A stretch of 64,000 bases of DNA from Streptomyces sp. PTY087I2. GTDB taxonomy: Bacteria > Actinomycetota > Actinomycetes > Streptomycetales > Streptomycetaceae. The stretch lies in contig NZ_LZRD01000005.1 in assembly GCF_001687325.1 (NCBI RefSeq), positions 258,737 to 322,736 on the forward strand. Reading direction: 5' to 3'. The position numbers were made by a program, and so were the translations under genes. Below the pieces are notes generated by a model. It did not search any database. It was not told the origin of the DNA and saw only the letters and a list, made by a program, of their open reading frames with translations. This document shows positions 44,022 through 52,955 of the stretch, piece by piece (position 1 is the first letter of the stretch; every line of letters starts with the position of its first letter).

Positions 44022-47000
44022 ACCGGAGCAGCGGCGCGCCCTGCTCGACCGGCTCGACCCCCGGCACCTCCCGTACGCCATCGAGGCCGACCTCGGCGCC
44101 CCCGACGAACGGGAACTGGCCGTGCTGCGCGCCCGCGTGGACGCGGACGCCCCCGTGGCGGCGCTCCGCCGGATCGCCGAGTACGCCGGTACGGAGGCCC
44201 TGCCTCTCGTGTCCGACCTGCTCCTGCGCATCGTGCGCGATCTCGCCGCGCCCCGTGACCCCGACGCCGGGCCGCCCCGGCCCGGGGCGGAGACCTCGTA
44301 CCCCGACCCCGTACCGGCCGGCGAACCGGAGCTGCCTGCCGAGGCGCTGGAAGCCGTGCGTGCTCTCGGGAGCCGGCTGTGGCGGAGGCGGCGGATCAGG
44401 CCCGTCTGCCTGCTCGACGCACCGGACGACACCGGCGCGGGCCACGCGTTCCTCACCGCGACCGTGCTCGGCCTGCTGGAGCGCCCCGGGCTCACCGGCG
44501 GCGAACAGGCGGTACTGCTCAAGGCGTTGCTCCAGGTCCCCGCGACCGCGTCCACCCGGGGCCGGGTGCACCGCCTGCTGCGCAGCCGCGACCCGCACGT
44601 GCGCAAGCACGTCATCGCGCTGCTGGCCCACGATGCCTCGGGCGCGGACGCGCGAGCCCTGTCCGCGACGCTCGTCCCGCTGACCTCGGACCCGGACATC
44701 CGGACCGTACGGGCGGCCCTGCTGGCGCTGGGCACGGCACGGGCCGACTGGGCGGGCGAGGCGGTCGCCGCCTGCCTCCACCACCCGAACATGAACATCC
44801 GGAAGACGGCGGCGGTCACCCTGCTCCACGCGGGGGCGCCCGCCGCCGTTCCGCATCTCCTGCGCGCGCTCGGCCGCGACGACAACCCGGGGCTGCGGAC
44901 CGCGCTGACCCGGGCGCTGGGGGCGGTCGTGGGCGACGCCCGCACCGCGACCATTCTTGCCGCCGCCGAAGCGACCGGGGACGAGCGCGCACGCCGCCTT
45001 CTGCTGCGTGCCCTCGACGGCGAGGTCACCGCCCGCGCGGTGCTTGCCCTCGACGCGGGGGCCTCGCCGGTCGTCCCCGCCCTGCTGGCACTCGTCGCGG
45101 ACGGCGGCGTACGGCTCGCCGCGGGCTCCGTGGCGGATCTGGCGGAACCGCTGGCCCGGCACGGTGTTGCGATGCCGCCGGACGCCCCGGGCGGGGCCAC
45201 GGCCGGGGGTGACCCGGATGTGACGGCTCTGCTGCGGACCGGCTGGGACCCGGGGCTCGCCTTGCGCATCGCCCGTCGGTCCATGCCCCCGGACGCGGCG
45301 GATGTCCGCGAACTGCCTTCGGCACGAACTCTGTTGGGCCACTGGCTCGACCTGGCCGCCGGTACCGACGAGGCCGGAATCCGCAGTCGCCTGGTGCGGT
45401 GTGCCCTGCGCCTCTGCCCGGGGCCGTGGTCCGCCGACGAGACGGCGGTGCTCGCCCGTTACGCCGGTACGGTCGCCGACGCGTTCGGCACCGCCATGGG
45501 TGAAGGAGGGGCGGCTGGGTTCGGCGGGGAACTGATCGACGTCCTGCACGCCGTCGCGCCCCACGTGTCCGCCGGCCGGCGCTTCCCGGTCGTCGAGGCG
45601 CTCCGGGCCCTGCCGCCTGCGGGCCTTGGCGGCTCACCCCGGCCCGAGGCGGCCGCCTCCATACTCTCTCTGCTCCGGCGGTTCGGCGCGGTGCTCGTCC
45701 GCGCCGATCTCGACCGGGCGCTGGCCGCCGCTCACCGGGGCGCCGACCCCTGGCGTGCCGCGCCCGCCGTGCTCCGCGAGGCGTTCGGCGTACCGGGAGA
45801 GGGCGTGGCCCTCGACGAACCGGCCGAGTGGCATGCGGAGTTGGCCGATGCGGTACGGACCCCGGAAGCGCTGGCGGAGTTCCGGGGGCGTTACTCCACC
45901 TCCGCGGCGGCGGCCGGAGCCTCGCGTATCGCCGGCACGGAAGGTCCCGTCCGCCCGCCCACCAGCCCCCGCTCCCGGCACCTGCTCCACGCCCTCGTCG
46001 AGGCGTACCCCGGAGCCACCCCCCAGGTACGGGCGCGACTCGTCGACTGGATGACCCGGCTTCAGCCGCTCGACGCGCCCGAGTGGACCATCGCCGAGAC
46101 CTGGGCGGCGAGCGCGGCCGCCGGTGCCCCGGCACGTCCGGCGCGGGCGGGCGATCTCGACCAGCCCCGGTCCGCCGCCCAGCGGTCCCGGCTGCTGGCC
46201 ATGCTGGACGCCGAGAGCCCGGAGCGCCGGACCGCCGCCGCCCTCGCTCTGCGCGACTGGCCCGAGCCGGATGTGTCGCGTGCCGTCCTACGGGCGTACC
46301 TGCGCGGCCGGATCGACGTACTCCCGGACCGGGCACATCTGCGCGGCCGGGACGACATACTCCCAGCCCCCACCTCCCCGGACCCGGTGCACGGCGGGGA
46401 ACTGACCGCCCCCGGAGTGCTGCCCGAGCGGGCGCTGCGCCTGGTGGCCCAGCTGCCCGAGGACGACCTGCCCCCGCTCGTCCCGCTGCTCGTCGAGTGG
46501 TGGGAACACGGTCCGCCCGCCGTCCACGCGGCGGCCCGCACCGCGCTGCGCCGCGTCCCCGCCGATGCCCTCGCGCACCTCCTGGCACCCCGTATCGAGG
46601 CGGGCGAACGCGGACTGCTCGACCTGCTGACCGGCCTGCGTCTGCTGCGTACCCCCACGCTGACCAGGGCCGAGAGCCTTCTGCGTACCGAAGGCCGCGC
46701 GGCCCTGGCCGACGGGCTCGTCCTCCTCGACGGCCCCCTGCGCACCCCCGGGACCGCACCCGAGGACACCGCCGCGCTCGCATCCCTGCGCACCCCGTCC
46801 CGGGTTCCGGCGGCCCCGGCGGAACCGCCGTCGCTGCCGGAGCTGCTCGACCTCGCCCGCACCGGCACGCCCGCGCGGGTCCGGGAGATCCTGACCCGCC
46901 TCGTCGAGGAGTACGCTCCCGGGCCCGACGCCCGTCCGGACCCGGAACTGCGCGCACTGGTCGAGGAGTTGCTGCGCCACCCACGTGCCGGGGTCCGGCT

Positions 47001-47325
47001 CCACGCACACCGGGCCTCGCGCGCCCTGTTCGACCGGGACACCCACGCCCGGCTCACCGTGCTCCTGCTGTCCGACCCGTTGCCGGACGTGGTGCGCAGG
47101 GCGGTCCGGACGCTGGGCCGTGCCGCCTGGGAACCCGCGCTGCCCGAGCTGGTCCGGCTCCTCGACCATGCGAAGCCGGTGGTCCGCAGGGCCGCCCGGG
47201 ACGCGGTCGTCGGGTTCGGCGGGGCGGCGGTTCCGGCCCTGCGCCGGGCCGAGGCCCACGCCCGCCCCGACCGGCGGTCGCTCTACACCGACGTGCTCGC
47301 CGAGATCACGAACGGAAAGGATTGA
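43951..47325 (+). CDS. HEAT-repeat protein, C-terminal part (frameshifted continuation)
   Basis: In the frame one base ahead of the previous part, coding resumes immediately after the C run (PPVAPELAPVRDRALALLWHLTREPEQRRALLDRL). It continues for about 1120 residues of HEAT-like helical repeats, for example RDPHVRKHVIALLAHD, HPNMNIRKTAAVTLLHAGAPAAVPHLLRALGRDDNPGLRTALTRALG and DHAKPVVRRAARDAVVGFGGAAVPALRRAEAHA. The frame is open back to 43687 with an ATG, but that portion is Arg/His-rich and looks out of frame, so the listed start is the point of resumption, not a start codon. Giant HEAT scaffolds usually mediate protein interactions; no catalytic motif was seen. Confidence 0.72.
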   Translation, partial: PPVAPELAPVRDRALALLWHLTREPEQRRALLDRLDPRHLPYAIEADLGAPDERELAVLRARVDADAPVAALRRIAEYAGTEALPLVSDLLLRIVRDLAAPRDPDAGPPRPGAETSYPDPVPAGEPELPAEALEAVRALGSRLWRRRRIRPVCLLDAPDDTGAGHAFLTATVLGLLERPGLTGGEQAVLLKALLQVPATASTRGRVHRLLRSRDPHVRKHVIALLAHDASGADARALSATLVPLTSDPDIRTVRAALLALGTARADWAGEAVAACLHHPNMNIRKTAAVTLLHAGAPAAVPHLLRALGRDDNPGLRTALTRALGAVVGDARTATILAAAEATGDERARRLLLRALDGEVTARAVLALDAGASPVVPALLALVADGGVRLAAGSVADLAEPLARHGVAMPPDAPGGATAGGDPDVTALLRTGWDPGLALRIARRSMPPDAADVRELPSARTLLGHWLDLAAGTDEAGIRSRLVRCALRLCPGPWSADETAVLARYAGTVADAFGTAMGEGGAAGFGGELIDVLHAVAPHVSAGRRFPVVEALRALPPAGLGGSPRPEAAASILSLLRRFGAVLVRADLDRALAAAHRGADPWRAAPAVLREAFGVPGEGVALDEPAEWHAELADAVRTPEALAEFRGRYSTSAAAAGASRIAGTEGPVRPPTSPRSRHLLHALVEAYPGATPQVRARLVDWMTRLQPLDAPEWTIAETWAASAAAGAPARPARAGDLDQPRSAAQRSRLLAMLDAESPERRTAAALALRDWPEPDVSRAVLRAYLRGRIDVLPDRAHLRGRDDILPAPTSPDPVHGGELTAPGVLPERALRLVAQLPEDDLPPLVPLLVEWWEHGPPAVHAAARTALRRVPADALAHLLAPRIEAGERGLLDLLTGLRLLRTPTLTRAESLLRTEGRAALADGLVLLDGPLRTPGTAPEDTAALASLRTPSRVPAAPAEPPSLPELLDLARTGTPARVREILTRLVEEYAPGPDARPDPELRALVEELLRHPRAGVRLHAHRASRALFDRDTHARLTVLLLSDPLPDVVRRAVRTLGRAAWEPALPELVRLLDHAKPVVRRAARDAVVGFGGAAVPALRRAEAHARPDRRSLYTDVLAEITNGKD

Positions 47326-47381
47326 GCCGAGAGCACGGACGGAAGGGCTTGAGAAGACAAGGGTTCCCGCCTACCCGCACG

Positions 47382-47951
47382 TCAGCCCTCGCCGCCCCCA
47401 CCCCGCGCCGCCGCCGCGGCGACCTGGTGCAGCGTCCGTCCCGTACGGGCGGAGCGGGCGTGGTACGGGTCCGGTGAGCCCGGCCTGCCGCGTACGGCGA
47501 GGCGGTCGTTGGCCTTGATCAGGAGCCAGGCCTCATGGCCGCCGCTGTCGGGCTCGTCGCCCTTCTGGATGCGGGTGAGCGCGAACTCGCCGTGCAGCTT
47601 CGACCCGTACAGCCAGAACGTCGCGTGGCCCAGCTCCAGGGACTCGGCGAAGGGGACGGAGTCGCCCTGCCCGTCGTGTCCGAGTGGCCGGTACGTGCCC
47701 TGGTCCCAGACGATCACCGTGCCGCTGCCGGACTCGCCCCGGGGAATGACCCCCTCGAACTCGCGGTACTCCAGAGCGTGATCCTCCGTCGGCACGGCGA
47801 GCCGGCGGTCGCTGGGGTTCTCCGACGGCCCGCGGGGCACCGCCCAGGACTTCAGTACGCCGTCCACCTCCAGCCGGAAGTCGAAGTGCAGCCGTCGCGC
47901 GTCATGGATCTGCACGACGAAGTGGGGCCGCGGTGTGCCGTCGTTCTCCAC
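47382..47951 (-). CDS. Stand-alone LigD-type 3'-phosphoesterase domain protein
   Basis: 189 residues from a GTG at 47951, with GGGAG upstream. It aligns with the N-terminal phosphoesterase domain of bacterial LigD: QIHDARRLHFDFRLEVDGVLKSWAVPRGPS, EDHALEYREFEGVIP and TVIVWDQGTY. His16, His22, Asp24, Arg26 and His58 keep the spacing of the Pseudomonas active-site residues His42, His48, Asp50, Arg52 and His84. It should trim 3'-phosphate or 3'-ribonucleoside ends during DNA repair. No ligase or polymerase domain is attached, and no Ku gene is in the window. Confidence 0.93.
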   Translation of the reverse strand: MENDGTPRPHFVVQIHDARRLHFDFRLEVDGVLKSWAVPRGPSENPSDRRLAVPTEDHALEYREFEGVIPRGESGSGTVIVWDQGTYRPLGHDGQGDSVPFAESLELGHATFWLYGSKLHGEFALTRIQKGDEPDSGGHEAWLLIKANDRLAVRGRPGSPDPYHARSARTGRTLHQVAAAAARGGGGEG

Positions 47952-48227
47952 GTCGTGCTCCCTTCGCCGCCCCGGTCCGTATCTCCACTCTGCCGCCGCC
48001 CGCGAGGAACCGCACGACGGGCTCGATGCCTTCAGGCGCATATGCCGATGAAGCATGCCGTTCCTTCTCCGGTCCGGACCAAGTTATTGACGGCTCCTGC
48101 GGCACTCCCTTAAATCAAGAGTTGAAATATGCGCCCGAGGTGATCGCCCCAACCGTTCACCTCTCGGCGTCGACCTGTCATGCGCATGCCCTTCGCATGT
48201 GCGTGTCCCCCCACGCGAAGTGATGTG

Positions 48228-49136
48228 ATGACCGTGCACCCCACCACGCACTCCATGGCGCGCAGTGTCTCCCGGCGCCGCCGCGTCGCCCTCTACGCGG
48301 CCTCGCTGCTCTGCTGCTCCGCCATCCTCACCGCACTCCCCGGCGGAGCGTCCGCCGCACCCGCCGCCGACTCACCGGCCCCCGGACCGGGGACCATGGC
48401 CGTCGCCTTCGAGGACCAGTTCGACGGCCCGGCCGGCGCCGCCGTGGACGGCGGCAAGTGGCAGATCGAGACCGGCGACAACGTCAACAACCACGAGCGG
48501 CAGTACTACACCCCGGGCAACGACAACGCCGCGCTCGACGGCCAGGGCAACCTCGTGATCACCGCCCGGAAGGAGAACCCGGGCAACTACCAGTGCTGGT
48601 ACGGGGCGTGCGAGTACACCTCGTCCCGGCTCAACACCTCCGGCAAGTTCGCCGCCGCCTACGGCCATGTCGAGGCCCGGATCAAGATCCCGCGCGGCCA
48701 GGGCATCTGGCCCGCGTTCTGGATGCTGGGCGACGACTTCGGCAACGTCGGCTGGCCGGACAGCGGCGAGATCGACATCATGGAGAACGTCGGCTTCGAG
48801 CCCGGCACGGTTCACGGCACCCTGCACGGCCCCGGCTACTCCGGTTCGGGCGGCATCGGCGCCGCGTACACCCTTCCCGACGGGCAGGCGTTCGCCGACG
48901 ACTTCCACACCTTCTCCGTCGACTGGGCCCCCGACTCCATCACCTGGTCGGTCGACGGCAACGTCTTCCAGCGACGCACCCCCGCCGACCTGGGCGGCAA
49001 CCAGTGGGTGTTCAACAAGCCCTTCTTCCTCATCCTGAACCTCGCGGTCGGCGGCTACTGGCCCGGCGACCCCGACGGCTCCACCCAGTTCCCGCAGCAG
49101 ATGGTCATCGACTACGTCCGGGTGACGACCTCGTGA
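48228..49136 (+). CDS. Secreted GH16 beta-glucanase
   Basis: 302 residues from ATG 48228. The N-terminus has a basic stretch (SRRRR) and hydrophobic signal ending near GGASAAPA, so it is secreted. The catalytic GH16 core includes SGEIDIMEN with nucleophile Glu181 and acid/base Glu186, preceded by ARIKIPRGQGIWPAFWMLG and followed by LILNLAVGGYWPG. Length matches single-domain streptomycete endo-1,3-beta-glucanases; there is no carbohydrate-binding module. A perfect hairpin terminator follows at 49167. Substrate choice between laminarin-type and mixed-linkage glucan is not decided by sequence alone. Confidence 0.93.
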   Translation: MTVHPTTHSMARSVSRRRRVALYAASLLCCSAILTALPGGASAAPAADSPAPGPGTMAVAFEDQFDGPAGAAVDGGKWQIETGDNVNNHERQYYTPGNDNAALDGQGNLVITARKENPGNYQCWYGACEYTSSRLNTSGKFAAAYGHVEARIKIPRGQGIWPAFWMLGDDFGNVGWPDSGEIDIMENVGFEPGTVHGTLHGPGYSGSGGIGAAYTLPDGQAFADDFHTFSVDWAPDSITWSVDGNVFQRRTPADLGGNQWVFNKPFFLILNLAVGGYWPGDPDGSTQFPQQMVIDYVRVTTS

Positions 49137-49166
49137 CGACCGGCGGCTGACCGGGAGCCCTCAAGC

Positions 49167-49202
49167 GTGGACGGCGGCAGAGGTGCTCCTGCCGCCGTCC
49201 AC
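49167..49202 (+). terminator. Hairpin terminator after the GH16 gene
   Basis: Perfect 14-base arms GTGGACGGCGGCAG and CTGCCGCCGTCCAC with an eight-base loop, 30 bases past the GH16 stop and before the next co-oriented gene. Confidence 0.8.
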
Positions 49203-49255
49203 CCCGTCCGCCCCGGCCACCCGCCCACGCCTTCCGACAGGAGAAGCGGAATAGC

Positions 49256-50248
49256 ATGATCCCCATGGAACAGCGCACACTCGGCAGGACCGGCCGTGAC
49301 GTCTCGGTCGTCGGACAGGGCACCTGGCAACTCGGCGGCGACTGGGGCGAGGTCGCGGAGGACGACGCGTTCGACGTCCTCGACGCGGCCGTCGCATCCG
49401 GCGTCACCTTCTTCGACACCGCGGACGTGTACGGGGACGGCCGCAGCGAACAGCTCATCGGCCGCTATCTCAAGAACCGCCCCGACGCGGACGTCTTCGT
49501 CGCCACCAAGATGGGCCGCCGCGCCGACCAGGTGCCGGAGAATTACGTCCTGGACAACTTCCGTGCCTGGAACGACCGTTCCCGGGCCAACCTCGGCACC
49601 GACACGCTCGACCTCGTACAGCTGCACTGCCCGCCCAGTGCCGTCTACTCCTCGGACGCCGTCTACGACGCCCTGGACACCCTGGTCGCCGAGCAGCGGA
49701 TCGCCGCCTACGCGGTGAGCGTCGAGACCTGCGCCGAGGCGCTGACCGCCATCGCGCGCCCCGGCGTCGCGAGCGTGCAGATCATCCTCAACCCGTTCCG
49801 CCTCAAGCCGCTCGACGAGGTCCTTCCGGCGGCCGCCGCCGCGGGCGTCGGCATCATCGCCCGGGTCCCGCTCGCCTCCGGGCTGCTCTCCGGCACGTAC
49901 ACCAAGGACACCGTCTTCGGCCCCGAGGACCACCGGACGTACAACCGGCACGGTGAGGCGTTCGACCAGGGCGAGACGTTCTCCGGCATCGATTACGCCA
50001 CCGGCGTCGCCGCGGCCGCCGAGTTCGCCGAGCTGGCCCCGGAGGGCGCCACCCCCGCGCAGGCCGCGCTGCGCTGGATCATCCAGCAGCCGGGCGTCAC
50101 CAGCGTGATCCCCGGGGCACGTTCGGTGGAGCAGACCCGCGCCAACGCGGCGGCCGCCGCACTGCCGCCGCTGCCGCAGAGCACGCTGGACGCCGTGCGC
50201 GAGCTGTACGACCGGTCGATCCGCGCGGAGGTCCACGACCGCTGGTGA
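49256..50248 (+). CDS. Aldo/keto reductase
   Basis: 330 residues from the first ATG (49256), with CAGGAG upstream; an internal ATG two codons later is possible. The AKR barrel is clear: RTLGRTGRDVSVVGQGTWQLGG, the catalytic Asp and Tyr in FFDTADVYGDGRSEQLIGRYL, Lys in VATKMG, His in VQLHCPPS, and the NADPH-binding LASGLLSGTYTKD and TSVIPGARSVEQTRAN. It reduces carbonyls with NADPH. The gene stands alone, so no substrate can be inferred. Confidence 0.93.
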   Translation: MIPMEQRTLGRTGRDVSVVGQGTWQLGGDWGEVAEDDAFDVLDAAVASGVTFFDTADVYGDGRSEQLIGRYLKNRPDADVFVATKMGRRADQVPENYVLDNFRAWNDRSRANLGTDTLDLVQLHCPPSAVYSSDAVYDALDTLVAEQRIAAYAVSVETCAEALTAIARPGVASVQIILNPFRLKPLDEVLPAAAAAGVGIIARVPLASGLLSGTYTKDTVFGPEDHRTYNRHGEAFDQGETFSGIDYATGVAAAAEFAELAPEGATPAQAALRWIIQQPGVTSVIPGARSVEQTRANAAAAALPPLPQSTLDAVRELYDRSIRAEVHDRW

Positions 50249-50307
50249 CGGCGGACGGGGGATGAGCGGGGGAGGGGCGGGGCGGACGGGAGAGCGGCGA
50301 GCGGGAC

Positions 50308-51594
50308 TCAGTCGTCCTGCTCGTCCTCCCCGTCCCTGCCCCCGTCCTCGCCCCTGCCTCCGTCCTGCTGCTGAGCAGCGCCGTCGCCGGTGTCCTGGGA
50401 CGGGGCCGAGGACGGGCTCTGGTCCGGCGTACCGGCGGAGCTGGAGTCCGGGGAGAACAGGATCATCCCCAGATACACGGCGGCCAGGAACGTCGCCGTG
50501 CCCGCGATGGCGCTGGCCACCCTGGGGCGCCGCCGGATCGCCTCGCGAGTGCTGCGCCGGCGGGCGGGGGCCGAACGGGCCGGCGCCTGGCGTCTGCGCC
50601 CCGTGGGACCGGGGAGCCGGTACGTCGTCGGGCCGACCGGTGCGGGCGGGGCCGCGGGGGAGGGCTTCGGGGCCATGGGCGCGGTCGCCCGGTGCGACGT
50701 GGGCGTCTGCACGGGGAGGGGCTCCGCCCGGCCGCGCCAGGCGTCGGTGCGGAACCAGTCGGAGACCTGCTGCGCGGTGGGCCGTTCCTCCGGCTGTTTG
50801 GCCAGCAGCCCCAGCAGATACGAGTCGAAGGCGGCGGAGATCTCCACACCGCGCTGCCGCAGCGGGACCGGCGGGGTGTCGACATGCTGGTACAGCGTCG
50901 CGGTCGCGGTGTCGGACCGGAACGGGGGCTGCCCGAGGAGCAGTTGATAGACGACGCAGCCCAGGGAGTACATGTCGGACGCGGAGTCGGCGGTACGTCC
51001 CAGCGCGCGCTCGGGGGCCAGGTAGAGGCTGGTGCCGACGATGTGACCGGCCGTTGTCAGCGCGGTGGACGGGTCGTCGACGAACTGGGCGATCCCGAAG
51101 TCGCCGATCTTCACCGAACCGTCCGCGTCCAGCATCAGGTTGCCCGGCTTGATGTCGCGGTGGACGATGCCCTGGCGGTGCGCGGCGGCAAGACCGGCGG
51201 CCGCCTGTCCGGCTATCCGGGCGACCAGTTCGGGATGGACGCGCTCCTGGGCGGCCAGGAGGTCTCCGAGGCTCTGCCCCTCGACCAGCTCCATCACCAG
51301 GAAGAACCGGTCCTCCCAGGCGCCGAAGTCGAACACCGCCACCAGATGCGGGTGGCTCAGCCGGGCGGCGGTCTGGGCCTCCAGCCGGAAGCGGGCGGTC
51401 GACGAGGCGTCCGCCTGGTCCCCCAGCAGGAGCTTCACGGCCACGGCCCGGCCCAGGACCTCGTCCGTGGCGCGCCACACCTCGCCCATGCCGCCACGAC
51501 CGATGGGGGATACCAATCGGTACCGACCAGCTACCAGCACCTGTACACCTATCTCGAATTGTGGCCCGCTCCGGCTGTCGGCACCCCGGGGCAC
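50308..51594 (-). CDS. Membrane-anchored Ser/Thr protein kinase
   Basis: 428 residues from a GTG at 51594; a GTG closer to the kinase core (about 51540) is an alternative. The kinase domain spans about residues 24-285: GRGGMGEVWRA, AVAVKLLLG, HRDIKPGNLML, KIGDFGIAQF and SLYLAPERALG, all intact. A Pro/Arg-rich juxtamembrane stretch leads to one membrane helix (VASAIAGTATFLAAVYLGMILF), and a short acidic Gly/Gln/Asp tail lies outside. It lacks PASTA repeats, so any extracellular signal must be sensed differently. It converges on the aldo/keto reductase. Confidence 0.94.
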   Translation of the reverse strand: MPRGADSRSGPQFEIGVQVLVAGRYRLVSPIGRGGMGEVWRATDEVLGRAVAVKLLLGDQADASSTARFRLEAQTAARLSHPHLVAVFDFGAWEDRFFLVMELVEGQSLGDLLAAQERVHPELVARIAGQAAAGLAAAHRQGIVHRDIKPGNLMLDADGSVKIGDFGIAQFVDDPSTALTTAGHIVGTSLYLAPERALGRTADSASDMYSLGCVVYQLLLGQPPFRSDTATATLYQHVDTPPVPLRQRGVEISAAFDSYLLGLLAKQPEERPTAQQVSDWFRTDAWRGRAEPLPVQTPTSHRATAPMAPKPSPAAPPAPVGPTTYRLPGPTGRRRQAPARSAPARRRSTREAIRRRPRVASAIAGTATFLAAVYLGMILFSPDSSSAGTPDQSPSSAPSQDTGDGAAQQQDGGRGEDGGRDGEDEQDD

Positions 51595-51818
51595 CCGGTC
51601 TCCGGCGGAGTTCAGGGCGGTGCGGCGAACGACATGATCAGGATATCGGTCCGGCGGAGCCCGGATACCCCGACGGCCCCTTCACCGGGCCCGGCTGACG
51701 GCCCGCCACACCACCCGGCCCGCCGCGCGCCCGTACGCCGCTCGGACGGGGGCGTGATCCGTCCGCCGAGCCGCTGCTCCGGCGGTGCCGTACTCCGGCC
51801 GCCGGAACACCTCGCGGG

Positions 51819-52328
51819 TCAGCCCTGAACGGTCCCGGCCCCCGGCCGGTCCCGGTCGCCCGCCGCGCGTCCCACGGACTCCACCAGCGGCAGCACCCGG
51901 TGCGCGACCCGCTCGCGCAGCGCCACATCGGTCCGGGTCCTGACGACCCCCGGCAGCTGGATCAGCCGCTGGATCACGTCCTCCAGATGCCCGTTGTCCC
52001 GGGCGACGACGCGGGTCAGCAGATCGCCGCCGCCCGTCGTCGAGAACGCCTCGATGATCTCCGGTACGGCCGCCAGCGCGTCGCCCACCTCGACCAGATG
52101 TCCCTGGGTGACCTCCAGGTGGACGAAGGCGAGCACGGGGTGGCCGAGCGCGGCGGGGGAGAGGGTCGGCCCGGTGCCGGTGATCACGCCGTCGCGCTCC
52201 AGCCGGTCGAGCCGGGCCTGTAGGGTGCCGCGGGCCACGCCGAGGATGCGTGCGTACTCCCGGACGCTGGTGCGCGGCTGCTCGATCAGCAGGCGCAGGA
52301 TCCGGGTGTCGAGAGCGTCCACCGCCAT
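51819..52328 (-). CDS. Lrp/AsnC-family transcriptional regulator
   Basis: 169 residues. The N-terminal winged helix (LDTRILRLLIEQPRTSVREYARILGVARGTLQARLDRLERDGVI) and the C-terminal RAM ligand-binding domain (HPVLAFVHLEVTQGHLVEVGDALAAVPEIIEAFSTTGGGDLLTRVVARDNGHLEDVIQRLIQLPGVVRTRTDVAL) are both complete. AAGGAG lies eleven bases before the ATG. These regulators sense amino acids. No biosynthetic or transport gene obviously linked to it is adjacent. Confidence 0.93.
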   Translation of the reverse strand: MAVDALDTRILRLLIEQPRTSVREYARILGVARGTLQARLDRLERDGVITGTGPTLSPAALGHPVLAFVHLEVTQGHLVEVGDALAAVPEIIEAFSTTGGGDLLTRVVARDNGHLEDVIQRLIQLPGVVRTRTDVALRERVAHRVLPLVESVGRAAGDRDRPGAGTVQG

Positions 52329-52489
52329 GATCCGCCGATCTCCTTCCGAGCCGCCCTTGTCCGGCCCCGACTCTACCCAGAGTGAGGGGACCGCCCCGGA
52401 CCGCCCGGACCCGACCCGCCCCGGGCCGCCTCAGACTGCCGAGGCGGCGACAGGCGCACCACTTATCACTCGCAGTCACCCGTTATCCG

Positions 52490-52816
52490 TCACCCGTAGG
52501 CCGACGACAGCACGGCCATCAGCACGGCCGTCAGGGCGAACTGGGCGACGGCGGCTCCCCAGAACCGCCCCCAGCACACGGCCAGCCCGATCGCCGCCAG
52601 CACGCCCCCGCTCCACAGCAGCTCCGTCAGCGGGAGGACGGCGTCCTCGCCGTTGTGCGCCGCGGCCCAGCCCTCCATGCCGACGGCCAGCCAGGCGTAG
52701 CCGCCCACCAGGATGTCGAGCGGAAGGAGCCCCAGGAACACCAGGAGGTTCGCCCCGCCTGCATGAGCAACGGTGGTCCGTTGGCACGCCGGTGGCCGAA
52801 GCAAAGCGGAATGCAC
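52490..52816 (-). CDS. Small membrane protein of unknown function
   Basis: About 108 residues if the GTG at 52816 is the start; no convincing ribosome binding site is seen, so the true start may differ. Three hydrophobic helices are evident (NLLVFLGLLPLDILVGGYAWLAV, ELLWSGGVLAAIGLAVCWG and FWGAAVAQFALTAVLMAVL). The family is not recognised with certainty. It lies between the AsnC gene and the divergently transcribed FUSC exporter. Confidence 0.55.
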   Translation of the reverse strand: MHSALLRPPACQRTTVAHAGGANLLVFLGLLPLDILVGGYAWLAVGMEGWAAAHNGEDAVLPLTELLWSGGVLAAIGLAVCWGRFWGAAVAQFALTAVLMAVLSSAYG

Positions 52817-52955
52817 TGGGCCATTGGTACAGAGAATTCCGCCCGATTTGATCCAAGCGCCCGACGGGTGCTGCAATGGTGACGTCGATGGCGCTGCGGA
52901 CTTCCGCGGCGCCTTTTTCATGCGAGTTCTGCGGCGACGCGGAAGGGGTGGAAGC

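Noticed and set aside
52773..52955. N-terminal extension of the FUSC gene
   Set aside because: No membrane or family similarity in the extension, and a better ribosome binding site precedes the GTG at 52956.
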